NCBI RefSeq assembly: GCF_000739895.2
Contig: NZ_BBJS01000011.1
Coordinates: forward strand, 1-64,000
Direction of reading: 5' to 3'
Length of the DNA: 64,000 nt
Origin: Sphingomonas paucimobilis NBRC 13935
GTDB taxonomy: Bacteria; Pseudomonadota; Alphaproteobacteria; Sphingomonadales; Sphingomonadaceae
Shown here one piece after another: positions 1 to 7,824 of this stretch. A model generated the notes under the pieces. That model worked only from the letters and a program-made list of their open reading frames with translations. It ran no database searches and had not been told where the DNA came from. Both the position numbers and the translations under genes were made by a program. How positions within the stretch are numbered: position 1 is the stretch's first letter; every line of letters begins with the position of its first letter.

Positions 1-19
1 CCTCCCCTTACAGGGGAGG
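1..19 (-). terminator. Hairpin downstream of manganese catalase
   Basis: A 7-bp GC-rich inverted repeat (CCTCCCC / GGGGAGG, 5-nt loop) lies just beyond the catalase stop codon at 31-33. A second palindrome, GAGGAATATTCCTC at 16-29, overlaps it, so the two structures exclude each other. There is no clear T-run, and the window edge hides further context. It could be a terminator or an mRNA 3'-end stabiliser. Confidence 0.4.
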
Positions 20-30
20 AATATTCCTCG

Positions 31-897
31 TTACACCGCCGGCTTTTCGCCGATCTGTTCGGCTTGCGCGCCGCTGTCCGGACGGGCGGGGCCGAGGACG
101 GGCTCTTCGCCCATCGGCTCGTTGCGGAACACGGTGAATTCGTCGCGGCCGTCGATGCTGGGCCCCTGAGTCCAGCGGCCCTCGGGATAGGTACCGTCGA
201 CCGAGGTGACGAAGAAGTCGTAATTATGCTCCGGATGCTCCTTCGACTGGGGGAAGGAGTTGGGGATGGGTAGCTGCGTCTCGGCACCCAGTTCCTCGAT
301 CACGGCCAACCACTGCTCCTGATGCATGGTGTCACGCGCGATCATGAAATGGAGCATGTCCTTCATGCCCTGATCGTGGGCGGCATTGTAGAGGCGGGTC
401 GCCAGCACGCGCCCCGTGCTCTCGGCGGCAACGTTGCAATACATGTCGGCGGCGATGTTCCCGCTGGCATAGATATGACTCATGTTGAAGGGCACGCCGT
501 CCGAATCCGACGGATGGGCCGCAAGGCCGGTCGACAGGATATGCTTGTGCAGCGTCCCCTCGATCGCATGACGGGGATTGCCGCCGCCCATCACCGCACC
601 GACAATGCCGTCCGCCGCACCCTCTTCCTGAAGCGAGGCCGGCGCCTTGTCGAGGTTGAGCGCGACGGCGGTCGCCAGCATCTCGATATGGCCGATTTCC
701 TCGGTGGCGGTGTGGAGCAGCATGTCACGGTATTTGGGCGTGGGCGCGCGGTTGCCCCAGGCCTGGAAGAAATACTGCATGCAGACGCGGATCTCCCCCT
801 CCACGCCGCCGATCGCCTGTTGCAGCATGCGCGCGAACAGGGGGTCGGGACTTTCGCACCGGACGGGATATTGCAGGCGTTTGTCGTGATAATACAT
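31..897 (-). CDS. Manganese catalase (non-haem catalase)
   Basis: Predicted dimanganese catalase of 288 aa, disproportionating hydrogen peroxide in the cytoplasm. The ferritin-like fold is recognisable from the metal-ligand motifs: GVEGEIRV near residue 35, EEIGH (E67, H70), AAES (E159) and DTMHQEQ (H192), matching the Glu/His ligand set of Lactobacillus manganese catalase. Length is typical of the family. ATG start with a GAGG about 6 nt upstream. It is the last gene of a three-gene operon behind a DUF892 protein and an SDR oxidoreductase, a combination often seen in general-stress regulons. Substrate and metal follow from the family and are not shown here. Confidence 0.92.
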   Translation of the reverse strand: MYYHDKRLQYPVRCESPDPLFARMLQQAIGGVEGEIRVCMQYFFQAWGNRAPTPKYRDMLLHTATEEIGHIEMLATAVALNLDKAPASLQEEGAADGIVGAVMGGGNPRHAIEGTLHKHILSTGLAAHPSDSDGVPFNMSHIYASGNIAADMYCNVAAESTGRVLATRLYNAAHDQGMKDMLHFMIARDTMHQEQWLAVIEELGAETQLPIPNSFPQSKEHPEHNYDFFVTSVDGTYPEGRWTQGPSIDGRDEFTVFRNEPMGEEPVLGPARPDSGAQAEQIGEKPAV

Positions 898-937
898 GAT
901 CGGCCTCGCTTCTGGTTGGTGCTTCGGGGGTGGGGGA

Positions 938-1459
938 TTAGTGGCTGGCGGTTTCGCCCGCCGCGCGACGTTCGAGATAGCGGCGGGTCAGCGTCGCGTT
1001 ATTCTCATCCACCCAGGCCGCCATCGCGAGTTCTTCGTTCAGCGACTGGGTCAACAGCGGCGTCGCGTTGGCGAAGCTGCCGACATCGGCGATGGTGATT
1101 AGCGATTTGTAGCTGGCGGCCTCGAAATTCTCGAAGGCGAAGTTGGCGAAGCTGTTCTTCAGGATCTCGTCGGGCGCGAAGATGTGGCCCAGCGCCGCCA
1201 TATTGCCCGAGAAGCTCAGTGCCGCGTCCTTGAGCATCGAACGGCTCTCGTTGAAGCTGTCGAGAATTTCCTCTAGCCGGTCGATCTGCTGTTCGGTCTC
1301 GCCTCGGTGCAGGCGCAGCCGATCGGCCACGTCCGGGTAGTTGGCGAGGTGATCGAGCTGCCGGTCGATCAGCGCCAGCGCCTGATGCTCGACCGCATGC
1401 GCATTCTTCAGGCCGGTGACGAACACCGACAGGACCACATCATGGGGCAGGGAAGTCAT
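938..1459 (-). CDS. DUF892 ferritin-like protein (YciE/YciF family)
   Basis: 173-aa all-helical protein resembling the YciE/YciF (DUF892) ferritin-like family, whose members are induced by stress in enterobacteria; biochemical role unknown. Visible features are an N-terminal helix starting LPHDVVLSVFVTGLKNAHAVEHQ and a long helical body with acidic and His residues spaced as in ferritin-like bundles. The start is the ATG at 1459 because AGGAG sits 8 nt upstream; a TTG at 1483 is in frame but lacks a ribosome binding site. It lies 20 bp after the SDR stop and 40 bp before the catalase, so it is the middle gene of a stress operon. Confidence 0.7.
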   Translation of the reverse strand: MTSLPHDVVLSVFVTGLKNAHAVEHQALALIDRQLDHLANYPDVADRLRLHRGETEQQIDRLEEILDSFNESRSMLKDAALSFSGNMAALGHIFAPDEILKNSFANFAFENFEAASYKSLITIADVGSFANATPLLTQSLNEELAMAAWVDENNATLTRRYLERRAAGETASH

Positions 1460-1479
1460 GGGCGTCACTCCTATAGGGA

Positions 1480-2337
1480 TCAAAGGAAGGGGGTGCCGCC
1501 GGTGACGGGGATGGTCGCACCGGTGATGTAGCTAGCCTCGCCGCTCGCCAGCAGCACATAGGGCGGGGCGAGTTCGGCGGGCTGCGCGGCGCGGCCCATC
1601 GGGGTCTGCTGGCCGAAGGTCTTGACCGCTTCGGGCGGCATGGTCGACGGGATCAGCGGGGTCCAGACCGGGCCCGGCGCCACCGCATTCACGCGGATGT
1701 TTCGCTCGGCCAGCATCTGCGCCAGGCCGGCGGTGAAATTGTGAATCGCGCCCTTGGTCGTGGCATAGGCCAGCAGCTGTTCGTTGGGTTTGTCGGCGTT
1801 GATCGAGGTCGTGTTGATGATCGACGAGCCTTCGCCCATGTGCGGCAGCGCGGCCTTCACCAGATAGAACATCGCGTGGATGTTGGTGGCGAAGGTGACT
1901 TCCCATTCTTCGTCGCTGATGTCCTCGACCGATTGGAAGGTCGCCTGATGCGCGGCATTGTTGACCAGGATATCGACCCGGCCAAAGGTCTGCACCGCGC
2001 GTTCGACGATGGTGCGGCAATGGGCGGGATCGCTGATATCGCCAGGGATCAGCAGCGCCTTGCGGCCCGCCTGTTCGACCAGCCGCTGGGTTTCGGCGGC
2101 GTCCTTGTCCTCGGACAGATAGGAAATCACCACATCGGCGCCTTCGCGGGCGAAGGCGATGGCGACGGCACGGCCGATGCCGCTGTCCGCGCCAGTGATG
2201 ATCGCCTTTTTGTCGGTCAGCTTGCCATGGCCGGCATAGCTGTGTTCGCCGTGATCGGGGCGCGGATCCATCGCCTCGGTCTCGCCGGGCATGTCCTGCT
2301 GCTGTTCGGGTTGTGGTGGGGTGGGGCGTTCATTCAT
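1480..2337 (-). CDS. SDR family oxidoreductase (stress-type, YghA-like)
   Basis: 285-aa short-chain dehydrogenase. The N-terminal ~40 residues form a Pro/Gln-rich extension (PPQPEQQQ) seen in YghA/GsiB-associated stress SDRs. The Rossmann motif TGADSGIGRA is near residue 49, NNAAH follows, and the catalytic Ser-Tyr-Lys is visible as TTSIN with YATTKGA. The substrate is unknown; family members reduce aldehydes or sugars with NAD(P)H. It is the first gene of the operon leading to the DUF892 protein and manganese catalase. An EcfG-like promoter lies 25-49 bp upstream of the ATG. Confidence 0.88.
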   Translation of the reverse strand: MNERPTPPQPEQQQDMPGETEAMDPRPDHGEHSYAGHGKLTDKKAIITGADSGIGRAVAIAFAREGADVVISYLSEDKDAAETQRLVEQAGRKALLIPGDISDPAHCRTIVERAVQTFGRVDILVNNAAHQATFQSVEDISDEEWEVTFATNIHAMFYLVKAALPHMGEGSSIINTTSINADKPNEQLLAYATTKGAIHNFTAGLAQMLAERNIRVNAVAPGPVWTPLIPSTMPPEAVKTFGQQTPMGRAAQPAELAPPYVLLASGEASYITGATIPVTGGTPFL

Positions 2338-2361
2338 GGACCGTCTCTCCTCGACCCGTCC

Positions 2362-2386
2362 AATGGGCGGGCAGGGGAGGCGTTCC
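2362..2386 (-). promoter_or_regulatory. Possible EcfG (general stress sigma factor) promoter
   Basis: On the minus strand GGAAC (2382-2386) is followed after 16 nt by CATT (2362-2365). The alphaproteobacterial EcfG consensus is GGAAC-N16/17-CGTT, so this has one mismatch in the -10 element. It sits 25 bp upstream of the SDR start and would drive the SDR-DUF892-catalase operon, whose content fits the general stress response. Confidence 0.4.
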
Positions 2387-2437
2387 GACGAAAAAGCGTT
2401 ATCTTAAAACGTATTAAGCGCTATTTTTGAGTTCCGA

Positions 2438-3238
2438 TCAGTCGTCGTGCAAAGCACTCGCTCCACCCGATGCGGCCCGCGTCAGATGGGTGAGGACCGT
2501 CCGCTCAAGCGCGTCCATCGCATCGGCATAGCTGTGCGAGTCCGTGGCGATCGTCTCCATCGCCAAGTCGTGCCCGCGTGCGGCGGCGCGAAACGTCACC
2601 CCCGTCGCATCGCCGCGGGCCACGATGATCGCGGCATCCGGACCCCAGGCCTCGATGGCATGAAGGAGGGGCGCCGCCGTTTCATCCAATGGGGCGGGGG
2701 GCGCAGCGATCTTGGTCAGGCCCTGTCGCAACTTGCCCAGATCGACTGCGCCTTTCGCCAGCCGCAGCCATTCGCCCGGATCGACGAGCTTGCGCGCATA
2801 ATGACGCCGGATCGCGGCGGCGGGGGGCAAGGCATCGGGCTCGTCGGCAAGCCAGGGGTTGGAGAGGAGCAGCCCGCCACATCCCGCCTCTTGCCCAAAC
2901 ATCGCCAGTGCGGCGGCGGCATCGCAATTGCCGAAGCCGATCACCCGTGCCAGGCTGGCTGCTTCCGCAAAGGCGTCGAGGGCGGCGGCAATATCGGGGC
3001 CGCTCGATTCCCAGCCGCCATTCATGCCCTCGCTGTCGCCGACGCCGCGCCGGTCGAAGCGAAAGACCGAATAGCCCCGCGCCGCGATACGCGCCGCCAG
3101 CATCGCCTGTCCCCGATGCGCCCCCATGCGCGGCTCGTTGCCGCCCGAGACGATCAGCAGCCCCGTATCGGACGAGCCTTCGTCGAGCGTCCCGACCAGC
3201 GTCGCGTCCTCGCAGGGAAAGGAGATCAGCCTTCGCAT
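2438..3238 (-). CDS. Exosortase A-associated hydrolase 1
   Basis: 266-aa alpha/beta-hydrolase-fold protein matching the exosortase A system-associated hydrolase 1 group. Visible are the oxyanion-side motif VSGGNEPRMGAHRG, the strand/turn FRFDRRGVGDSEG, a nucleophile-elbow region GFGNCDAAAAL in which the usual G-x-S-x-G Ser is replaced (Cys is nearby), and a C-terminal His in ATDSHSYAD. The ATG at 3238 overlaps the end of hydrolase 2 by 13 bp, showing translational coupling. Its substrate in EPS or protein sorting is not known. The atypical nucleophile may be Cys or the protein may be non-hydrolytic. Confidence 0.82.
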   Translation of the reverse strand: MRRLISFPCEDATLVGTLDEGSSDTGLLIVSGGNEPRMGAHRGQAMLAARIAARGYSVFRFDRRGVGDSEGMNGGWESSGPDIAAALDAFAEAASLARVIGFGNCDAAAALAMFGQEAGCGGLLLSNPWLADEPDALPPAAAIRRHYARKLVDPGEWLRLAKGAVDLGKLRQGLTKIAAPPAPLDETAAPLLHAIEAWGPDAAIIVARGDATGVTFRAAARGHDLAMETIATDSHSYADAMDALERTVLTHLTRAASGGASALHDD

Positions 3239-3921
3239 GACGCGATCCACTGCGCGATATCCTCGGCCAGCGTGACGGCGAGTTCGGGGTCTTCCTGCGG
3301 CTCGGCCCGGCGCCACGGGGGTACGGCATCGATCGTCCGGTCGGCGGGCGCGCGGTCATGACCCAGCCGAACGACGCGGTACGGTGCACCCGAGGAGGCG
3401 AGCTGCTCGGCACCGGCGAGCTCAGCCAGAAAATGCGGCGACACCCGGTTGCCCGCCACCCGCACCGGGGATTCGGCGCCGAACACGCCATGCTCGTCGC
3501 CGCGCAGTCCCGCCGCCGCGCGCAGGCGGATCACGTCGCGCAGCACCGCCTCGCCCGTCATTGGCGCCAGATGCCAGCGTCCGGCCAGGTTCGCCAGGCT
3601 GTCGACCAGCGTGCCGCCCCGGATCGACACCCCATAGCAACGCCGATCGGCCAGCGCTTCGGCCGCCGCGCGGTGCGCCAGTCGCCACTGGGCGAAACTG
3701 GCCTTCTCGGTCTCGACCATGCTCTCGCCCGTACCAGGCCAATCGGGCATCGCGCCGCCAAGGCCATGCATCGCCAGCGCGCGCAGCAACGCCACGGCGA
3801 GCGCGCGCGTCCGGTTCGCCTCTTCCCAGAAGGGCAGGGCGACCAGCACGACCGGCCCCTGCGCAGGCCCGAAGCGCAACAGCGCCTCGCGCCCACCGGG
3901 GCCGTCATAATAATCGATCAA
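3226..3921 (-). CDS. Exosortase A-associated hydrolase 2
   Basis: 231-aa alpha/beta-hydrolase-like protein of the exosortase A-associated hydrolase 2 group, recognised by the N-terminal PFWEEANRTR block (family form PFxEExNxxR) and DWPGTGES. The usual G-x-S-x-G elbow reads CYGVSIRGG here. It starts 4 bp inside the ACP gene (ATG 3921 over the ACP stop), so ACP, hydrolase 2 and hydrolase 1 form one tightly coupled leftward operon. Role in the XrtA locus is unknown; with an ACP and an acyl ligase nearby, a thioesterase- or acyltransferase-like step is a reasonable inference. Confidence 0.8.
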   Translation of the reverse strand: MIDYYDGPGGREALLRFGPAQGPVVLVALPFWEEANRTRALAVALLRALAMHGLGGAMPDWPGTGESMVETEKASFAQWRLAHRAAAEALADRRCYGVSIRGGTLVDSLANLAGRWHLAPMTGEAVLRDVIRLRAAAGLRGDEHGVFGAESPVRVAGNRVSPHFLAELAGAEQLASSGAPYRVVRLGHDRAPADRTIDAVPPWRRAEPQEDPELAVTLAEDIAQWIASCEG

Positions 3922-4190
3922 GCCCGCGCCTTGGTGTTGGCGAAGGCGACCAGCTGGCCGAAGGTTTCCAGCATCTCGCCATCGACCTCGTCATCCTCGA
4001 TCAGGATGTCCAGGCGGTCCTCCAGCTCGGTCAGCACGCCCGCGACCGCCATCGAATCCAGCTCCGGCAGCGCGCCGAACAGCGGCGTATCGGCCTCGAA
4101 CCCCGCCACACGCTCGTGCGACAGCCCCAGCACATCGGCGAGTACGCCGCGCACCGTTGCTTCCACCTCACTGCTCGCCTGGAGTTCCAA
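3918..4190 (-). CDS. Acyl carrier protein, XrtA-locus type
   Basis: 90-aa acyl carrier protein. The phosphopantetheine attachment motif is PELDSMAV, with Ser near residue 47, preceded by an acidic helix and followed by the acidic helix LTELEDRLDILIEDDEVDG. Start is TTG at 4190, with AAGG about 10 nt upstream; a GTG at 4166 is an alternative. It heads the leftward operon with two hydrolases and diverges from the AMP-forming acyl-CoA ligase across 129 bp. The most natural reading is that the ligase loads an acyl group on this carrier; no ketosynthase is present in the window. Confidence 0.83.
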   Translation of the reverse strand: MELQASSEVEATVRGVLADVLGLSHERVAGFEADTPLFGALPELDSMAVAGVLTELEDRLDILIEDDEVDGEMLETFGQLVAFANTKARA

Positions 4191-4319
4191 ACCCTGTCGC
4201 CTTGCTGTTTCCTATGGTGGACAGCGTTAGAGCGCGCGCAGGCATTGGGCAACGGGGGAGACCTGGCGATCCTATCCCGGCGCTCGACTTCACCCTGCGC
4301 GCGCTTGTAGAGGCAGGGG

Positions 4320-5810
4320 ATGACCCCCGATCCAACCGTCTATCCGATCGACCATGTCCTGCGCGGGGCGGGTGATGCGCTGGCCTTGCTCGACCGTGAA
4401 GGTGGCCTGAGCTTTGCCGAGGCCGAGACGATGGTCGCCCGGCTGGCGGGATGGCTGGCGGCGCAAGGCTTCGCGCCCGGCGCGCGGGTAGCGACCTGGT
4501 TGCCCAAGGCGCGGCTGTCGGCGCTGATGCCGTTGGCTGCGCCACGCGCCGGGTTGGTCCATGTGCCGATCAACCCGCTGCTCAAGCGGGCGCAGGTCGC
4601 GCATATCCTGGCCGATAGCGGCGCGACGATGCTGCTGACCCATGCCCCGCGCGCCGCCACGCTGGAGCCGGGCGATGTGCCGGCGACGACGCGGCTGACG
4701 GTCGAGGCTGGGGAGGGTGATGCGCTGCCTCGATCGGACGGCGATCCCGATGCGCTGGCGGCGATCCTCTATACTTCGGGGTCGACGGGGCGGCCCAAGG
4801 GGGTGATGCTCAGCCATGCCAATCTTTGGCTGGGGGCGGTGTCGGTGGCGCACTATTTGCGGCTGACCCCGGCGGACCGGGTGCTGGGCGTGCTACCCTT
4901 CAGTTTCGACTATGGCCAGAACCAGCTCTTCTCGACCTGGCTGGCGGGCGGCGCGGTCGCGCCGCTCGACTATCTGACGCCGCGGGACGTGGTGAAGGCG
5001 GTGGCGCGCTATGGCGCAACCACGCTGGCAGGAGTGCCGCCGCTGTGGACGCAGTTGCTGAGCATCGACTGGCCCGAGGAGGCGATCGCGCCGCTTCGGC
5101 GGCTGACCAATTCCGGGGGGGCGCTGACCCCGTCGTTGGTCAAGGGTTTGCGGACGCGGTTCCCGGCGGCCGACCTTTACGCCATGTACGGGCTGACCGA
5201 GGCGTTTCGGTCCACCTATCTCGACCCGGCCCTGATCGATGCCCATCACGATGCGATCGGGCGCGCCATTCCCTTTGCGGAGGTGATGATATTGCGCCCC
5301 GATGGAACCCGCGCCGCGCCGGGGGAGCCGGGCGAGCTGGTCCATGCCGGGCCGCTGGTCGCGCAGGGTTATTGGCAGGATGCCGAGCGGACGGCGCAAC
5401 GTTTTCGGCCCGCGCTCGGCCATGATCGCGCGGTCTGGTCGGGGGACAATGTCGTCGAGGGGACGGATGGCTTGCTCCGCTTCGTCGGGCGCGATGACGA
5501 GATGATCAAGGTCGCCGGCAACCGGATCAGCCCGCAGGAGATCGAGGAAGCGGCGCTGAGCGGTGGCGAAGCGCGCGAGGCGGTGGCGATTGGCGTACCT
5601 GATCCGGCGCAGGGCCAGGCGATCGTCTTGGTCCTGGCGGGGGATGCCGCGACCGAGCCGGCGCTTCGCACACGCTTGAAGACCGAACTTCCCAATTTCA
5701 TGCAGCCGGCGCGGATTGTCTGGCACGACGAACTGCCGCGCAACGCCAATGGCAAGCTGGACCGCGCCGGATTGCGCCGCGCGGTTCTGGACGAGGATAG
5801 AACGGCATGA
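4320..5810 (+). CDS. Acyl-CoA ligase (AMP-forming), exosortase A-associated
   Basis: 496-aa ANL-superfamily adenylating enzyme. The P-loop-like motif YTSGSTGRPKGV, the AMP-binding YGLTEAFRST block, the VWSGDN hinge region and the C-terminal catalytic lysine in NANGKLDRAG are all present, so it should be active. It resembles the exosortase A-associated acyl-CoA ligase family; acyl substrate unknown. ATG start with GAGGCAGGGG just upstream. It overlaps the PLP decarboxylase by 4 bp and diverges from the ACP operon, so ligase, ACP, decarboxylase and hydrolases look like one biosynthetic sub-module of the XrtA locus. Confidence 0.9.
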   Translation: MTPDPTVYPIDHVLRGAGDALALLDREGGLSFAEAETMVARLAGWLAAQGFAPGARVATWLPKARLSALMPLAAPRAGLVHVPINPLLKRAQVAHILADSGATMLLTHAPRAATLEPGDVPATTRLTVEAGEGDALPRSDGDPDALAAILYTSGSTGRPKGVMLSHANLWLGAVSVAHYLRLTPADRVLGVLPFSFDYGQNQLFSTWLAGGAVAPLDYLTPRDVVKAVARYGATTLAGVPPLWTQLLSIDWPEEAIAPLRRLTNSGGALTPSLVKGLRTRFPAADLYAMYGLTEAFRSTYLDPALIDAHHDAIGRAIPFAEVMILRPDGTRAAPGEPGELVHAGPLVAQGYWQDAERTAQRFRPALGHDRAVWSGDNVVEGTDGLLRFVGRDDEMIKVAGNRISPQEIEEAALSGGEAREAVAIGVPDPAQGQAIVLVLAGDAATEPALRTRLKTELPNFMQPARIVWHDELPRNANGKLDRAGLRRAVLDEDRTA

Positions 5811-7021
5811 AGCCGATGGGCCCCCTTCCACCCGAATTCGCGACGCAGCACGGCGCGCTGATGATCGGCGGGCGTAGCGCGGAGGACTGGATGCAGGGGC
5901 GCGACGGCCCGCTATTCGTCTATGACCCCGCGATCGTGGCGGCGCGGGTGGCGCGGTTCCGCGCGGCCTTCCCCACGATCGACCTTCATTATGCGATCAA
6001 GGCCAACCCCTTTCCGCCGCTGCTCGCCGCGATGGCAGGTCTCGTCGATGGCTTCGACGTCGCCTCATCCGGGGAACTGGCCAAGGTTGTGGAACTCGGC
6101 AAGCCGGTCAGTTTCGCCGGCCCGGGCAAGCGCGATGCCGAACTCGCGGCCGCGATCGATGCCGGGATCACGCTCAACCTCGAGTCGGAAGGCGAGGCGA
6201 CCCGCGGGCTCGCCATCGCCGAGCGGCTAGGGCGCACGCCGCGCCTGGCCGTGCGGGTCAATCCGGATGTCGAGTTGCGCGGATCGGGCATGAAGATGGG
6301 CGGCCGGCCGTCCCCCTTCGGTATCGATGCCGCGCGTGTGCCCGCGCTCGTCCGCACGATCGTCGCGAGCGGCGCGGAATGGCGCGGCTTCCATATTTAT
6401 GCCGGCAGCCAGGCGCTCGATCCGCAGGCGATCATCGACACGCAGGCGGCCACGATCGCCCTCGCCGCGCGTCTGGCCGAGGAAGCGGGGCACACGCCGC
6501 CGCTGGTCAATCTGGGCGGTGGATTCGGTGTGCCCTATTTTGCGGGCGACCAATCGCTGGATATCGAGCAGGTCGGCACCGCGCTGACCCAGGCGTTGGA
6601 GGCGCGGCCGGACATCTTGCGCGACACGCGCTTCGCGATCGAACTCGGCCGTTGGCTGGTGGCGGAGGCAGGCGTTTATATGGCGCATGTCGTCGACATC
6701 AAGGACAGCGGCGGCGAGCGGTTCGCGATCCTCGATGGCGGGCTGAACCACCAACTGGCGGCCAGCGGCAATTTCGGCACCGTCGTCCGGCGCAACTATC
6801 CGCTGGCACTCGCCCATGCGATGGGGGCGGAGGCAATCCAGACCGTGTCGGTCGTGGGTCCGCTCTGCACCCCGCTCGACCGGCTGGGCGACCGGGTGGC
6901 GCTGCCCGCTGTCCATGTCGGGGACATCGTCGCGATCTTTCTGGCCGGGGCCTATGGAGCCAGTGCCAGCCCTTCGGCGTTTCTGGGTCACGGCCCGGCC
7001 GATGAGATATTGGCCCGATGA
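5807..7021 (+). CDS. PLP-dependent decarboxylase, exosortase A-associated
   Basis: 404-aa fold-III PLP decarboxylase related to diaminopimelate and ornithine decarboxylases. The PLP lysine is in HYAIKANPFPP near residue 66; the glycine-rich phosphate loop is NLGGGFGVPY, and the active-site Cys of the partner subunit is in GPLCTPLDRL. The substrate is unknown; the family is found only in XrtA loci. ATG start overlaps the ligase stop (ATGA). The last codons lie in a 16-bp tandem repeat, so the C-terminal residues ADEILAR are repeat-encoded and the stop codon falls inside the second repeat copy. Confidence 0.9.
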   Translation: MKPMGPLPPEFATQHGALMIGGRSAEDWMQGRDGPLFVYDPAIVAARVARFRAAFPTIDLHYAIKANPFPPLLAAMAGLVDGFDVASSGELAKVVELGKPVSFAGPGKRDAELAAAIDAGITLNLESEGEATRGLAIAERLGRTPRLAVRVNPDVELRGSGMKMGGRPSPFGIDAARVPALVRTIVASGAEWRGFHIYAGSQALDPQAIIDTQAATIALAARLAEEAGHTPPLVNLGGGFGVPYFAGDQSLDIEQVGTALTQALEARPDILRDTRFAIELGRWLVAEAGVYMAHVVDIKDSGGERFAILDGGLNHQLAASGNFGTVVRRNYPLALAHAMGAEAIQTVSVVGPLCTPLDRLGDRVALPAVHVGDIVAIFLAGAYGASASPSAFLGHGPADEILAR

Positions 7022-7064
7022 GATATTGGCCCGATGAAATATTGGCCCAATGAAATATTGGCAG
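7001..7064. repeat. Four tandem copies of a 16-bp repeat
   Basis: Units of GATGAGATATTGGCCC at 7001-7016, 7017-7032 and, with small changes (GATGAAATATTGGCCC, AATGAAATATTGGCAG), 7033-7048 and 7049-7064. The first one and a third copies encode the end of the decarboxylase and its stop. The unit is not a multiple of three, so copy-number change would alter the sequence after the stop but not the residues before it. Confidence 0.9.
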
Positions 7065-7133
7065 CGTCTACCGGGGCATAACGCTATGTTCACCTCTTGG
7101 ACGGCATAGCGACGCTGCGCAATTTGCCTTTTG

Positions 7134-7145
7134 CCCCGGCCGGGG
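7134..7145. promoter_or_regulatory. GC palindrome upstream of the polysaccharide export gene
   Basis: CCCCGGCCGGGG is a perfect 12-bp palindrome, flanked by TTG and a GCAA, 25 bp before the export lipoprotein start. It lies between the decarboxylase and the EPS export genes and could be an operator or an mRNA hairpin. No known consensus is claimed. Confidence 0.3.
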
Positions 7146-7170
7146 TGCAAGGTTCAGGAGTAACGTTCGC

Positions 7171-7809
7171 ATGGCATCCTTCGCCCGCCCCCTCTTGCTA
7201 GCAGGGCTCGCCGCCTCGACGCTGACCGCCTGTTCGACCGCGACCAGCCGCCCCGAGCTGCCGCCGGCGGGCTATGTCGCGAAAAAGGACGTGCCGGGCG
7301 AGGAATATGTCATTGGCCCGCTCGACCAGTTGAACATCTTCGTCTGGCGCAATCCGGACCTGTCGGCCAAGGTTCAGGTGCGTCCCGATGGCCGCATCAC
7401 CACGCCGCTGGTCAACGACATGCCGGCGGTCGGCAAGACGCCCTCCATGCTGGCCGACGACATGAAGAAGGCGCTGTCGGAATATGTCTCCAACCCGATC
7501 GTGTCCGTGATCGTCGAGAATTTCGCCGGTACCTATAGCCAGCAGGTGCGCATCGTCGGTGCGACCGAGCGGCCCGCCTCCATTCCCTACCGCGCCAACA
7601 TGACCCTGCTCGACGCGATGATCGCGGTCGGGGGGCTCAATCAATATGCCGCCGGCAACAAGGCCAAGCTGGTCCGCACCGATCGCGACACCGGCAAGCA
7701 GCGTGAATATGCGTTGCAGATCAACGATTTGTTGAGGAAGGGTGATTCAAAGGCGAATGTCCGGCTGGAACCGGGTGACGTCATCATCATCCCCGAATCG
7801 ATGTTCTGA
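7171..7809 (+). CDS. Polysaccharide export lipoprotein, XrtA system (Wza-like)
   Basis: 212-aa outer-membrane polysaccharide export protein. The signal peptide ends in a lipobox, LTAC, with the lipidated Cys at residue 21, followed by a polysaccharide-export (Poly_export) domain beginning EEYVIGPLDQLNIFVWRNP and a SLBB-type beta domain around residues 120-205. It is much shorter than Wza, as usual for XrtA loci, so it probably forms the periplasmic ring with help from another outer-membrane protein. AGGAG lies 10 nt upstream of the ATG. It begins the long EPS operon and is followed 15 bp later by the chain-length gene. Confidence 0.92.
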   Translation: MASFARPLLLAGLAASTLTACSTATSRPELPPAGYVAKKDVPGEEYVIGPLDQLNIFVWRNPDLSAKVQVRPDGRITTPLVNDMPAVGKTPSMLADDMKKALSEYVSNPIVSVIVENFAGTYSQQVRIVGATERPASIPYRANMTLLDAMIAVGGLNQYAAGNKAKLVRTDRDTGKQREYALQINDLLRKGDSKANVRLEPGDVIIIPESMF

Positions 7810-7824
7810 GGAGGCGAAGCGCGC

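Noticed and set aside
1741..2430. Long plus-strand open frames opposite the SDR gene and many similar frames opposite or beside dnaX, cheA, ftsY and the EPS genes
   Set aside because: In GC-rich DNA the complementary and offset frames of real genes stay open; these have Arg/His/Pro-rich compositions and no recognisable domains.
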